Below, piece after piece: positions 1-8,187 of a stretch of 64,000 bases of DNA. Position 1 is the first letter of the stretch; the number at the start of each line of letters is the position of its first letter. The position numbers were made by a program, and so were the translations under genes. The DNA is taken from positions 4,657,001 through 4,721,000 of the forward strand of contig NZ_JAQFII010000001.1 in the NCBI RefSeq assembly GCF_029504575.1, given 5' to 3'. A model generated the notes under the pieces. That model saw only the letters and a list, made by a program, of their open reading frames with translations. It was not told the DNA's origin and made no database searches. Source of the DNA: Streptomyces sp. SPB162 (GTDB lineage Bacteria > Actinomycetota > Actinomycetes > Streptomycetales > Streptomycetaceae).

Positions 1-22
1 GACTGACACCGAAGGGACAACC

Positions 23-370
23 ATGGAAGCCAGGGCCCAGGCGCGGTACATCCGCGTCACGCCCATGAAGGCCCGCCGCGTGGTGGACCTCATCCGTGGC
101 ATGAATGCCACGGAGGCTCAGGCGGTCCTGCGTTTCGCCCCGCAGGCCGCGAGCGTGCCGGTGGGCAAGGTGCTCGACAGCGCCATTGCCAACGCCGCGC
201 ACAACTACGACCACTCCGATGCCGAGTCTCTCGTCATCACTGAGGCGTATGTCGACGAAGGCCCGACCCTGAAGCGGTTCCGTCCGCGTGCCCAGGGCCG
301 TGCCTACCGGATCCGCAAGCGGACCAGCCACATCACCGTGGTCGTCAGCAGCAAGGAAGGGACCCGGTAA
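23..370 (+). CDS. rplV: 50S ribosomal protein L22
   Basis: L22 binds 23S rRNA and lines the peptide exit tunnel of the large subunit. The 115-residue product is full length, opens with the typical actinobacterial MEARAQARYIRVTPMKARR segment, and carries the conserved RPRAQGRAYRIRKRTSH region that forms the tunnel hairpin. It is preceded by a GAAGGGA ribosome binding site. Its TAA stop shares one base with the ATG of rpsC, so the two are translationally coupled within the S10 operon, whose earlier genes lie outside the window. Confidence 0.97.
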   Translation: MEARAQARYIRVTPMKARRVVDLIRGMNATEAQAVLRFAPQAASVPVGKVLDSAIANAAHNYDHSDAESLVITEAYVDEGPTLKRFRPRAQGRAYRIRKRTSHITVVVSSKEGTR

Positions 371-1209
371 TGGGCCAGAAGGTTAACCCGTACGGGTTCC
401 GGCTCGGAATTACCACGGACTTCAAGTCTCGTTGGTACGCCGACAAGCTGTACAAGGACTACGTCAAGGAAGACGTCGCCATCCGCAAGATGATGACGCA
501 GGGCATGGAGCGCGCCGGCATCTCGAAGGTGGAGATCGAGCGCACCCGTGACCGTGTGCGTGTGGACATCCACACCGCGCGTCCCGGCATCGTCATCGGC
601 CGTCGTGGTGCCGAGGCCGACCGCATCCGCGGCGACCTGGAGAAGCTGACCGGCAAGCAGGTGCAGCTGAACATCCTCGAGGTCAAGAACCCCGAGATGG
701 ACGCTCAGCTGGTGGCCCAGGCCGTCGCCGAGCAGCTCTCCTCGCGTGTCTCCTTCCGTCGCGCCATGCGTAAGAGCATGCAGGGCACGATGAAGGCCGG
801 CGCCAAGGGCATCAAGATCCAGTGTGGCGGTCGTCTCGGCGGCGCCGAGATGTCCCGCTCCGAGTTCTACCGCGAAGGCCGTGTGCCGCTGCACACCCTG
901 CGCGCCAATGTGGACTACGGCTTCTTCGAGGCCAAGACCACCTTCGGCCGCATCGGTGTGAAGGTGTGGATCTACAAGGGCAACGTCAAGAACATCGCAG
1001 AGGTTCGCGCCGACAACGCCGCGGCCCGTGCGGGCAACCGCCCGTCGCGTGGTCCCGGCGCCGGTGGAACCGACCGTCCGCAGCGCCGCGGTGGCGAGCG
1101 CGGCGGCCGTGGCCGTAAGCCTCAGACGGACGGCGGTTCGGCCCCCAAGGCCGAAGCCCCCGCCGCTGTAGAGGCGCCGGCTGCGGACACTCCCGGAACG
1201 GAGGCCTGA
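370..1209 (+). CDS. rpsC: 30S ribosomal protein S3
   Basis: S3 sits at the mRNA entry site of the small subunit and contributes to mRNA unwinding. The 279-residue protein starts MGQKVNPYGFRLGI, has a KH type 2 domain around residues 40-110 (GIVIGRRGAEADRIR) and the S3 C-terminal domain up to about residue 210. The last 65 residues are a low-complexity Arg/Gly then Ala/Pro/Glu tail, a length typical of Streptomyces and longer than in E. coli. The stop lies 4 bp before rplP. Confidence 0.97.
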   Translation: MGQKVNPYGFRLGITTDFKSRWYADKLYKDYVKEDVAIRKMMTQGMERAGISKVEIERTRDRVRVDIHTARPGIVIGRRGAEADRIRGDLEKLTGKQVQLNILEVKNPEMDAQLVAQAVAEQLSSRVSFRRAMRKSMQGTMKAGAKGIKIQCGGRLGGAEMSRSEFYREGRVPLHTLRANVDYGFFEAKTTFGRIGVKVWIYKGNVKNIAEVRADNAAARAGNRPSRGPGAGGTDRPQRRGGERGGRGRKPQTDGGSAPKAEAPAAVEAPAADTPGTEA

Positions 1210-1213
1210 CCCA

Positions 1214-1633
1214 ATGCTGATCCCCCGCAGGGTCAAGCACCGCAAGCAGCACCACCCGAAGCGCTCGGGCATGGCCAAGGGCGGCACCGAACTCGCGTTC
1301 GGTGAGTACGGCCTGCAGGCCGTCACCCCGGCCTATGTGACGAACCGGCAGATCGAGTCCGCTCGTATCTCCATCACCCGTCACATCAAGCGCGGCGGCA
1401 AGGTCTGGATCAACATCTACCCGGACCGTCCGCTGACCAAGAAGCCTGCCGAGACCCGCATGGGTTCCGGTAAGGGTTCGCCGGAGTGGTGGATCGCGAA
1501 CGTCAAGCCCGGTCGGGTGATGTTCGAGCTGTCCTTCCCGAACGAGAAGGTTGCCAAGGAGGCGCTCACCCGCGCCGCCCACAAGCTTCCGATGAAGTGC
1601 CGCATTGTGCGGCGCGAGGCAGGTGAATCGTGA
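1214..1633 (+). CDS. rplP: 50S ribosomal protein L16
   Basis: L16 helps position the tRNA acceptor arm at the A site and organises the peptidyl transferase region. The 139-residue product opens MLIPRRVKHRKQHHPKR and contains the conserved GKGSPEWW motif around residue 80, both hallmarks of L16. The gene starts 4 bp after rpsC and its TGA overlaps the start of rpmC (TGATG), indicating tight coupling in the S10 operon. Confidence 0.97.
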   Translation: MLIPRRVKHRKQHHPKRSGMAKGGTELAFGEYGLQAVTPAYVTNRQIESARISITRHIKRGGKVWINIYPDRPLTKKPAETRMGSGKGSPEWWIANVKPGRVMFELSFPNEKVAKEALTRAAHKLPMKCRIVRREAGES

Positions 1634-1860
1634 TGGCGGCCGGCACCACTAAGGCCACCGAGCTGCGCACGCTGGGCGACGAGGAACTCCTCGCCAAGCT
1701 GAGCGAAGCCAAGGAGGAGCTGTTCAACCTCCGCTTCCAAGCGGCCACGGGACAGCTCGAGAACAACAACCGGCTCAAGGTCGTCCGCAAGGACATCGCC
1801 CGGATCTACACCTTGATGCGCGAGCGCGAGCTGGGCATCGAGACGGTGGAGAGCGCCTGA
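1633..1860 (+). CDS. rpmC: 50S ribosomal protein L29
   Basis: L29 is a small helical protein next to the exit tunnel, near the docking site for trigger factor and signal recognition particle. The 75-residue product has the diagnostic KEELFNLRFQAATGQL segment and the ARIYTLMRERE helix. The ATG at 1633 overlaps the rplP stop; an in-frame GTG at 1630 is an alternative. The TGA at 1858-1860 overlaps the ATG of rpsQ by one base. Confidence 0.95.
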   Translation: MAAGTTKATELRTLGDEELLAKLSEAKEELFNLRFQAATGQLENNNRLKVVRKDIARIYTLMRERELGIETVESA

Positions 1861-2144
1861 TGAGCGAGAAGAATGTGACTGAGACCTCCGAGCAGCGCGG
1901 CTTCCGCAAGACCCGTGAGGGCCTTGTGGTCAGCGACAAGATGGACAAGACCGTAGTGGTCGCCGTCGAGGACCGTGTGAAGCACGCCCTGTACGGCAAG
2001 GTCATCCGGCGCACCAACAAGCTCAAGGCGCACGACGAGCAGAACGCTGCCGGCATCGGCGACCGTGTCCTCCTCATGGAGACCCGGCCGACCTCTGCCA
2101 CCAAGCGTTGGCGCGTCGTGGAGATCCTCGAGAAGGCCAAGTAA
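1860..2144 (+). CDS. rpsQ: 30S ribosomal protein S17
   Basis: S17 is a primary 16S rRNA binding protein with an OB fold. The 94-residue product shows the family core REGLVVSDKMDKTVVVAVEDR and the KAHDEQNAAGIGDRVLLMETRP segment. It has a short charged N-terminal extension usual in actinomycetes. It is the last gene of the S10 cluster; a 112-bp gap with a hairpin separates it from rplN, the first gene of the spc cluster. Confidence 0.96.
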   Translation: MSEKNVTETSEQRGFRKTREGLVVSDKMDKTVVVAVEDRVKHALYGKVIRRTNKLKAHDEQNAAGIGDRVLLMETRPTSATKRWRVVEILEKAK

Positions 2145-2146
2145 TC

Positions 2147-2180
2147 CCTGAGGGCCCTCAAAAAATATGGGGCCCTCAGG
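2147..2180 (+). other. Hairpin with A-rich loop between rpsQ and rplN
   Basis: An 11-bp perfect inverted repeat (CCTGAGGGCCC / GGGCCCTCAGG) encloses a 12-base loop containing six consecutive A residues. No T-run follows, so it is not a classical terminator. It could be an RNA processing site or a partial terminator between the S10 and spc clusters. The structure is seen; the role is inferred. Confidence 0.6.
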
Positions 2181-2256
2181 ACCGTTCCGTCAGGCTCGGT
2201 AGGGGCGGGGCAACCCGCCCCCACCGGGAACCGACGCGACAACCCAGGAGATAGAC

Positions 2257-2626
2257 GTGATCCAGCAGGAGTCGCGGCTTCGGATCGCCGACAACACGCG
2301 GTGCGAAGGAAATCCTTTGCATCCGTGTTCTCGGTGGCTCGGGCCGCCGCTACGCGGGAATCGGTGACGTCATCGTCGCCACCGTCAAGGATGCAATCCC
2401 CGGTGGCAACGTGAAGAAGGGCGAGGTCGTCAAGGCGGTCATCGTCCGGACCGTCAAGGAGCGCCGTCGTCCCGACGGCTCGTACATCCGGTTCGACGAG
2501 AACGCCGCCGTCATTCTGAAGAACGATGGCGACCCCCGCGGCACCCGTATCTTCGGCCCGGTGGGTCGTGAGCTGCGCGAGAAGAAGTTCATGAAGATCG
2601 TTTCTCTCGCGCCGGAGGTGCTGTAA
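2257..2626 (+). pseudogene. rplN: 50S ribosomal protein L14, reading frame broken by one extra base
   Basis: L14 is an essential large-subunit protein at the intersubunit bridge with 16S helix 14. A GTG at 2257, preceded by CCCAGGAG, begins MIQQESRLRIADNT and then runs out of frame. Removing the C at 2299 restores a typical L14 (TGAKEILCIRVLGGSGRRYAG and onward), in frame to the stop at 2626, 122 residues in total. The span of 370 nt is 3x123+1, as expected for one inserted base. Because the gene is single-copy and essential, a sequencing or assembly error is the likeliest cause. Confidence 0.9.
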
Positions 2627-2629
2627 CCG

Positions 2630-2953
2630 ATGAAGATCAAGAAGGGCGACCTGGTCCAGGTCATCACCGGTAAGGACCGCGGCAAGCAGGGCAAGGTCAT
2701 TGTGGCCTACCCCACTGAGAGCCGTGTCCTCGTCGAGGGTGTCAACCGGGTCAAGAAGCACACCAAGGCCGGCCAGTCCGACCGCGGTAGCAAGACCGGC
2801 GGGATCATCACGACCGAGGCCCCGATCCACATCAGCAACGTTCAGCTGATCGTGGAGAAGGACGGCAAGAAGGTCGTTACCCGCGTCGGTTACCGCTTCG
2901 ACGACGAAGGCAACAAGATCCGCGTTGCCAAGCGGACGGGTGAGGACATCTGA
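2630..2953 (+). CDS. rplX: 50S ribosomal protein L24
   Basis: L24 is an assembly initiator of the large subunit. The 107-residue protein starts MKIKKGDLVQVITGKDRGKQGKV, a KOW motif typical of L24, followed by EGVNRVKKHTK. It starts 3 bp after rplN, and its TGA shares a base with the ATG of rplE (TGATG). The spacing marks uninterrupted spc operon transcription. Confidence 0.97.
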   Translation: MKIKKGDLVQVITGKDRGKQGKVIVAYPTESRVLVEGVNRVKKHTKAGQSDRGSKTGGIITTEAPIHISNVQLIVEKDGKKVVTRVGYRFDDEGNKIRVAKRTGEDI

Positions 2954-3510
2954 TGACTGCCACCACCACGCCGCGTCTGAAGACGCGCTACCGCGAGGAA
3001 ATCTCGGGCAAGCTGCATGAGGAGTTCTCCTTCGAGAACGTCATGCAGATCCCGGGTCTGACCAAGATCGTGGTCAACATGGGTGTGGGCGACGCCGCCC
3101 GCGACTCCAAGCTGATCGAGGGCGCGATTCGCGACCTCGCCACGATCACCGGCCAGAAGCCGCAGGTCACCAAGGCCCGCAAGTCCATCGCGCAGTTCAA
3201 GCTGCGTGAGGGCCAGCCGATCGGCGCCCACGTCACCCTCCGCGGTGACCGCATGTGGGAGTTCCTGGACCGCGTGCTGTCACTCGCACTGCCGCGCATC
3301 CGTGACTTCCGCGGCCTGTCGCCGAAGCAGTTCGACGGCCGGGGCAACTACACCTTCGGTCTCACGGAGCAGGTCATGTTCCACGAGATCGACCAGGACA
3401 AGATCGACCGGGTCCGGGGCATGGACATCACCGTGGTTACCACGGCGACCAACGACGACGAGGGTCGTGCCCTGCTTCGTCACCTCGGCTTCCCGTTCAA
3501 GGAGATGTGA
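2953..3510 (+). CDS. rplE: 50S ribosomal protein L5
   Basis: L5 binds 5S rRNA in the central protuberance. The 185-residue product contains the family segments IVVNMGVGDAARDSKL, KPQVTKARKSIAQFKLREG and PRIRDFRGLSPKQFDGRGNY. It starts within the rplX stop and its own stop overlaps a GTG just upstream of rpsZ. Length and order match the standard spc operon. Confidence 0.97.
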   Translation: MTATTTPRLKTRYREEISGKLHEEFSFENVMQIPGLTKIVVNMGVGDAARDSKLIEGAIRDLATITGQKPQVTKARKSIAQFKLREGQPIGAHVTLRGDRMWEFLDRVLSLALPRIRDFRGLSPKQFDGRGNYTFGLTEQVMFHEIDQDKIDRVRGMDITVVTTATNDDEGRALLRHLGFPFKEM

Positions 3511-3512
3511 CC

Positions 3513-3698
3513 GTGGCGAAGAAGGCTCTGATCGCTAAGGCCGCTCGCAAGCCCAAGTTCGCTGTGCGCGGCTACAACCGCTGCCAGCGCTGTGGCCGGC
3601 CGCACTCTGTCTACCGCAAGTTCGGCCTCTGCCGCGTGTGCCTTCGTGAGATGGCTCACCGTGGCGAGCTGCCGGGCGTGACCAAGAGCTCCTGGTAG
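3513..3698 (+). CDS. rpsZ: 30S ribosomal protein S14, zinc-binding type Z
   Basis: S14 sits in the head of the small subunit. The 61-residue form carries two CxxC pairs (RCQRCGRP and CRVCLRE), which make the zinc ribbon of the short, zinc-requiring version. I placed the start at GTG 3513, giving MAKKALIAKAARKPK; an upstream GTG at 3507 overlaps the rplE stop and would add two residues. Actinomycetes often encode a zinc-free S14 elsewhere for zinc starvation; none is in this window. Confidence 0.95.
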   Translation: MAKKALIAKAARKPKFAVRGYNRCQRCGRPHSVYRKFGLCRVCLREMAHRGELPGVTKSSW

Positions 3699-3918
3699 AT
3701 CCGGTTCCCTTCGGGGAATCCGGTGACCAGGAACTCTCGGTAAGCATCAGGACGGCGGGACGCCCTCCTCTTCTGCCGTAAGGTAGAGGGGTTGGGCGCC
3801 TCGCCGCCCATGACCGACTTACTACGCCGTAGGTCCCCGCGCCGCACCCGTCCCGACTTCGTTCGGGGAGAAGGATGGCGCAATGGAAACCCCGGCGAGA
3901 GAGGCCTAGGGCCAACTC

Positions 3919-4317
3919 ATGACCATGACCGACCCCATCGCAGACATGCTGACCCGTCTGCGTAATGCGAACTCGGCGTATCACGACGACGTCGTGATGC
4001 CGTTCAGCAAGATCAAGTCGCACATCGCGGAGATCCTCCAGCAGGAGGGTTACATCACCGGCTGGAAGGTCGAGGATGCCGAGGTTGGCAAGAACCTCAT
4101 CCTCGAGCTGAAGTTCGGTCCGAGCCGTGAGCGCTCGATCGCCGGCATCAAGCGCATCAGCAAGCCGGGCCTTCGGGTCTACGCAAAGTCCACCAATCTG
4201 CCCAAGGTGCTCGGCGGCCTGGGCGTGGCGATCATCTCCACGTCCCGCGGTCTCCTCACCGGCCAGCAGGCCAGCAAGAAGGGCGTAGGTGGGGAAGTCC
4301 TCGCCTACGTCTGGTAA
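3919..4317 (+). CDS. rpsH: 30S ribosomal protein S8
   Basis: S8 is a primary 16S rRNA binding protein and, in E. coli, the translational repressor of the spc operon. The 132-residue product reads MTMTDPIADMLTRLRNAN at the start and ends with STSRGLLTGQQASKKGVGGEVLAYVW, the conserved C-terminal half. The 220-bp gap upstream (3699-3918) is the longest inside this operon and contains short inverted repeats such as GGTTCCC-TTCG-GGGAATCC right after rpsZ; I see no gene in it. A regulatory leader there is possible but unproven. Confidence 0.96.
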   Translation: MTMTDPIADMLTRLRNANSAYHDDVVMPFSKIKSHIAEILQQEGYITGWKVEDAEVGKNLILELKFGPSRERSIAGIKRISKPGLRVYAKSTNLPKVLGGLGVAIISTSRGLLTGQQASKKGVGGEVLAYVW

Positions 4318-4338
4318 TCGGGAACAGGAGGCATTGCA

Positions 4339-4878
4339 ATGTCGCGCATCGGCAAGCTGCCCATCCCGGTTCCCGCCGGCGTGGACGTCACCATCGACGG
4401 CCGTACGGTCTCGGTGAAGGGCCCCAAGGGCTCCCTCACCCACACCGTCGCCGCTCCGATCGATGTCGCCAAGGACGAGACCGGCACGCTCATCGTGTCG
4501 CGTCCTAACGACGAGCGTGTTTCGAAGGCCCTGCACGGCCTGTCCCGCACGCTGGTGGCGAACATGATCACTGGCGTGACCGCGGGTTACAGCAAGGCGC
4601 TCGAGATCAACGGCGTCGGCTACCGCGTCCAGGCGAAGGGCTCCAATCTGGAGTTCGCCCTGGGCTTCAGCCACCCCGTCGTGATCGAGCCGCCGGAGGG
4701 CATCTCGTTCAAGGTGGAGTCACCGACCAAGCTGAGTGTCGAGGGAATCGACAAGCAGAAGGTCGGCGAGGTAGCCGCGAACATCCGCAAGCTGCGGAAG
4801 CCCGACCCGTACAAGGGCAAGGGTGTCAAGTACGCGGGCGAAGTCATCCGCCGCAAGGTCGGAAAGGCTGGTAAGTAG
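4339..4878 (+). CDS. rplF: 50S ribosomal protein L6
   Basis: L6 lies at the base of the L7/L12 stalk near the elongation factor site. The 179-residue protein has the two homologous L6 domains: SRIGKLPIPVPAGVDV opens the first, and the second ends with the signature PDPYKGKGVKYAGEVIRRK. An AGGAGG ribosome binding site precedes the ATG. The gene sits 21 bp after rpsH and 2 bp before rplR. Confidence 0.97.
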   Translation: MSRIGKLPIPVPAGVDVTIDGRTVSVKGPKGSLTHTVAAPIDVAKDETGTLIVSRPNDERVSKALHGLSRTLVANMITGVTAGYSKALEINGVGYRVQAKGSNLEFALGFSHPVVIEPPEGISFKVESPTKLSVEGIDKQKVGEVAANIRKLRKPDPYKGKGVKYAGEVIRRKVGKAGK

Positions 4879-4880
4879 CC

Positions 4881-5264
4881 ATGGCATACGGTGTGAAGAT
4901 CGCCAAGGGCAAGGCTTACAAGGGCGCGGCTCTCAAGCGTCGCCACATCCGCGTCCGCAAGCGGATCTCGGGCACGGAGGCGCGTCCGCGTCTCGTCGTG
5001 ACCAGGTCCAACCGCGGCATCGTGGCGCAGGTCATCGACGACCTCGCGGGGCACACCCTCGCGTCGGCCTCGACCCTCGACCCGTCCATCCGTGGCGGCG
5101 AAGGCGACAAGTCCTCCAAGGCGAAGCAGGTCGGCCAGCTCGTGGCCGAGCGTGCCAAGGCCGCGGGTATTGAGACTGTCGTATTCGACCGTGGCGGCAA
5201 TCAGTACGCAGGGCGCATCGCCGCCCTCGCGGACGCCGCCCGCGAAGCCGGACTCGAGTTCTGA
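4881..5264 (+). CDS. rplR: 50S ribosomal protein L18
   Basis: L18 binds 5S rRNA with L5 in the central protuberance. The 127-residue product shows RHIRVRKRISGTEARPRL near the N terminus and the C-terminal VVFDRGGNQYAGRIAALADAARE segment characteristic of L18. It begins 2 bp after the rplF stop. A 43-bp spacer with a GAGAGG ribosome binding site separates it from rpsE. Confidence 0.97.
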   Translation: MAYGVKIAKGKAYKGAALKRRHIRVRKRISGTEARPRLVVTRSNRGIVAQVIDDLAGHTLASASTLDPSIRGGEGDKSSKAKQVGQLVAERAKAAGIETVVFDRGGNQYAGRIAALADAAREAGLEF

Positions 5265-5307
5265 GTTCGTCCCGCAGCTAGCGGATCAACGAAGAGAGGT
5301 AATTCCA

Positions 5308-5910
5308 ATGGCTGGACCCCAGCGCCGCGGCAGCGGTGCCGGTGGCGGCGAGCGGCGTGACCGTAAGTCTGGGCGGGACGGCCAGCAGGCCGAGAAGACC
5401 GCCTACGTCGAGCGTGTTGTCGCGATCAACCGTGTCGCCAAGGTAGTCAAGGGTGGTCGTCGCTTCAGCTTCACCGCGCTGGTCGTGGTGGGCGATGGTG
5501 ACGGCACCGTCGGTGTCGGTTATGGCAAGGCCAAGGAAGTTCCGGCCGCCATCGCCAAGGGTGTCGAGGAAGCGAAGAAGAACTTCTTCAAGGTTCCCCG
5601 CATCCAGGGCACCATTCCGCACCCGATCCAGGGCGAGAAGGCCGCAGGCGTCGTTCTGCTCAAGCCTGCTTCCCCCGGTACCGGTGTTATCGCCGGTGGC
5701 CCGGTGCGCGCGGTTCTCGAGTGCGCCGGTATCCACGACGTTCTGTCCAAGAGCCTCGGCTCGGACAACGCGATCAACATCGTGCACGCCACGGTGGCAG
5801 CGCTTCAGGGCCTTCAGCGCCCCGAGGAGATCGCCGCCCGTCGTGGCCTGCCGCTGGAGGACGTCGCGCCCGCAGCTCTGCTGCGTGCACGTGCCGGGGT
5901 GGGTGCCTGA
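5308..5910 (+). CDS. rpsE: 30S ribosomal protein S5
   Basis: S5 acts in translational accuracy and mRNA entry. The ATG at 5308, behind GAGAGG, gives a 200-residue protein with a Gly/Arg-rich N-terminal stretch, the dsRBD-like S5 N-terminal domain (VAKVVKGGRRFSFTALVVVG) and the C-terminal domain (GPVRAVLECAGIHDVLSKSLGS). Upstream in-frame starts lie inside rplR and are unlikely. Its TGA shares a base with the ATG of rpmD. Confidence 0.97.
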   Translation: MAGPQRRGSGAGGGERRDRKSGRDGQQAEKTAYVERVVAINRVAKVVKGGRRFSFTALVVVGDGDGTVGVGYGKAKEVPAAIAKGVEEAKKNFFKVPRIQGTIPHPIQGEKAAGVVLLKPASPGTGVIAGGPVRAVLECAGIHDVLSKSLGSDNAINIVHATVAALQGLQRPEEIAARRGLPLEDVAPAALLRARAGVGA

Positions 5911-6092
5911 TGGCTCGCCTCAAGGTCACGCAGATCAAGTCCTACATCGGTAGCAAGCAGAACCACCGTGACACCCTGCGTTCGCTCGGGCTCAAGCGCC
6001 TGAACGACGTGGTGGTCAAGGAGGACCGTCCGGAGATTCGCGGAATGGTCCAGACCGTCCGCCACCTCGTCACGGTCGAGGAGGTTGACTGA
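5910..6092 (+). CDS. rpmD: 50S ribosomal protein L30
   Basis: L30 is a small peripheral large-subunit protein. The 60-residue product begins MARLKVTQIKSYIGSKQNHR and contains the LGLKRLNDVVVKED core of the family. It overlaps rpsE by one base (TGATG) and its stop is 1 bp before the rplO start, consistent with strict coupling in the distal spc operon. Confidence 0.97.
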   Translation: MARLKVTQIKSYIGSKQNHRDTLRSLGLKRLNDVVVKEDRPEIRGMVQTVRHLVTVEEVD

Positions 6093-6093
6093 C

Positions 6094-6558
6094 ATGGGTG
6101 CTGAGAACCCGCTGAACCCCCTGAAGGTCCACAACCTGCGTCCCGCCCCGGGTGCCAAGACCGCCAAGACCCGCGTGGGTCGTGGCGAGGCGTCCAAGGG
6201 TAAGACCGCTGGTCGTGGTACCAAGGGCACCAAGGCCCGTTACCAGGTTCCGGCGCGCTTCGAGGGTGGGCAGATGCCCCTCCACATGCGTCTGCCGAAG
6301 CTCAAGGGCTTCAAGAACCCGTTCCGCGTCGAGTTCCAGGTCGTGAACCTGGACAAGCTCACCGCCCTCTACCCCGAGGGTGGAGAGGTCACGGTGGCCG
6401 ATCTGGTCGCCAAGGGCGCGGTCCGTAAGAACCAGCTCGTCAAGGTGCTCGGCACCGGCGAGATCACCGTGGCAGTGCAGGTTTCGGTTGACGCCGTCTC
6501 CGGCTCCGCCAAGGAGAAGATCGCCGCTGCCGGCGGCACCGTCACCGAGCTCATCTGA
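6094..6558 (+). CDS. rplO: 50S ribosomal protein L15
   Basis: L15 is a late-assembling large-subunit protein. The ATG at 6094 yields 154 residues: HNLRPAPGAKTAKTRVGRGEASKGKTAGRG is the conserved basic N-terminal extension, and the globular domain follows with GGEVTVADLVAKGAVRK. A TTG at 6085 overlapping rpmD is possible but less likely. Unlike in E. coli, secY does not follow directly; there is a 315-bp gap with a hairpin. Confidence 0.96.
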   Translation: MGAENPLNPLKVHNLRPAPGAKTAKTRVGRGEASKGKTAGRGTKGTKARYQVPARFEGGQMPLHMRLPKLKGFKNPFRVEFQVVNLDKLTALYPEGGEVTVADLVAKGAVRKNQLVKVLGTGEITVAVQVSVDAVSGSAKEKIAAAGGTVTELI

Positions 6559-6873
6559 GTCTCGGCGACTGCTGCTGACAGCGTCTGAATCGGGCCCGTT
6601 CCTCCTCGGAGGGACGGGCCCGATTCGGTATGCGCACCCAGGGACAAATCTCGCAAGTACGACTCTGTCGTGTCTCCACCGGCCGGCGAACGCCAACTGG
6701 GGGAGACACGTGCTTCATACGGACGGCCACGCGCTGTTAGAGTCCGTTGGGTCGACTGGCGAAACTGCCCGCAGACTGTCCTCGCGCCCCATCCCGGCCG
6801 GTGATCCGCCGTCCGTGACAGACCATCTCGACCGACCCTTCCGCCCTGCTGCGCGGAAGGTGCAGGAGGCACC
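6559..6873 (+). promoter_or_regulatory. Non-coding gap between rplO and secY with hairpin and likely secY promoter
   Basis: This 315-bp stretch has no gene I can support. A 13-bp perfect stem (GAATCGGGCCCGT at 6587-6599 pairing with 6614-6626) with a further inner stem lies 29 bp after rplO and looks like a terminator or attenuator, without a T-run. A TAGAGT hexamer at 6738-6743 could be a -10 box for secY, but no good -35 box stands at the right distance. The gap suggests secY-adk-map can be transcribed separately from the ribosomal genes. Confidence 0.5.
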
Positions 6874-8187
6874 GTGCTCACCGCGTTCGCCCAGGCGTTC
6901 AAAACGCCTGACCTGCGCAAGAAGCTGCTGTTCACGCTGGGCATCGTGGTGCTGTTCCGGCTCGGGGCGCACGTCCCGGTGCCAGGGGTGGACTACAAGG
7001 TCGTCAACGCGTGCATCAAGGACGCCGGCGGCGGGCAGGGCCTCTTCAGCCTCGTCAACCTCTTCAGCGGTGGTGCTCTGCTCCAGCTGACCATCTTCGC
7101 GCTCGGGATCATGCCGTACATCACGGCGAGCATCATCCTGCAGCTGCTGACCGTGGTGATCCCACGCCTCGAAGCCCTCAAGAAGGAGGGCCAGGCGGGC
7201 ACCGCGAAGATCACGCAGTACACCCGGTACCTGACCGTGGCGCTGGCGATCCTGCAGGGCACCGGCCTGGTGGCCACCGCCCGCGGCGGCAGCCTCTTCT
7301 CCAGCTGCACCCAGCGCTACGACATCATCTCCAGCAAGTCGATCTTCACCACCGTCACGATGGTCATCACCATGACCGCCGGCACCGTGATGATCATGTG
7401 GCTCGGTGAGCTGATCACCGACCGCGGCATCGGCAACGGCATGTCGATCCTGATGTTCGTCTCCATCGCGGCCGGCTTCCCGGGCGCCCTGTGGTCGATC
7501 AAGAGCTCCGGCAAGATCATGGGCGGCTGGTTCGAGTTCTTCATCGTCATTCTGATCGGCCTGGTGATGGTGGCCCTGGTGGTCTTCGTCGAACAGGCAC
7601 AACGCCGGATCCCCGTGCAGTACGCGAAGCGGATGATCGGCCGGCGCTCCTACGGCGGAACGTCCACGTATATCCCGCTCAAGGTGAACCAGGCGGGTGT
7701 GATTCCCGTCATCTTCGCCTCTTCGCTGCTCTACATTCCGGCCCTCGTGGTTCAGTTCAGTGGGTCGACGGCACCGTGGGCCCAGTGGGTCAGCGTCAAC
7801 CTGACCAAGGGCGATCACCCCGCCTACCTGGCCGCTTACTTCCTGCTGATCGTCTTCTTCGCCTTCTTCTACGTCGCGATCTCGTTCAACCCCGAGGAAG
7901 TCGCCGACAATATGAAGAAGTATGGTGGCTTCATCCCGGGCATCCGGGCCGGTCGACCTACTGCTGAATACCTGAGCTACGTGTTGAACAGGATCACGTG
8001 GCCGGGATCGCTGTATCTGGGGCTTATCGCACTCGTTCCCACCGTTGCCATCGCATTGTTCAACGGCAGCACCAACTTCCCGTTCGGCGGGACCAGCATC
8101 CTGATCATCGTGGGTGTCGGCCTGGAGACCGTGAAGCAGATCGAGAGCCAGCTCCAGCAGCGCAACTACGAAGGGTTCCTCCGCTGA
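6874..8187 (+). CDS. secY: Preprotein translocase channel subunit SecY
   Basis: SecY forms the membrane channel of the Sec translocase with SecE and SecG. The 437-residue protein starts with GTG after GCAGGAGG and shows the usual ten membrane spans. The conserved segments include LGIMPYITASIILQLL, GQAGTAKITQYTRYLT, VEQAQRRIPVQYAKR and the cytoplasmic tip loop SFNPEEVADNMKKYGGFIPGIRAGRPT. Its TGA overlaps the ATG of adk, so channel and kinase are co-translated. Confidence 0.98.
   Translation: MLTAFAQAFKTPDLRKKLLFTLGIVVLFRLGAHVPVPGVDYKVVNACIKDAGGGQGLFSLVNLFSGGALLQLTIFALGIMPYITASIILQLLTVVIPRLEALKKEGQAGTAKITQYTRYLTVALAILQGTGLVATARGGSLFSSCTQRYDIISSKSIFTTVTMVITMTAGTVMIMWLGELITDRGIGNGMSILMFVSIAAGFPGALWSIKSSGKIMGGWFEFFIVILIGLVMVALVVFVEQAQRRIPVQYAKRMIGRRSYGGTSTYIPLKVNQAGVIPVIFASSLLYIPALVVQFSGSTAPWAQWVSVNLTKGDHPAYLAAYFLLIVFFAFFYVAISFNPEEVADNMKKYGGFIPGIRAGRPTAEYLSYVLNRITWPGSLYLGLIALVPTVAIALFNGSTNFPFGGTSILIIVGVGLETVKQIESQLQQRNYEGFLR

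Noticed and set aside
3699..3918. Gene or tRNA in the rpsZ-rpsH gap
   Set aside because: No tRNA arms or coding frame with a ribosome binding site; only short hairpins.
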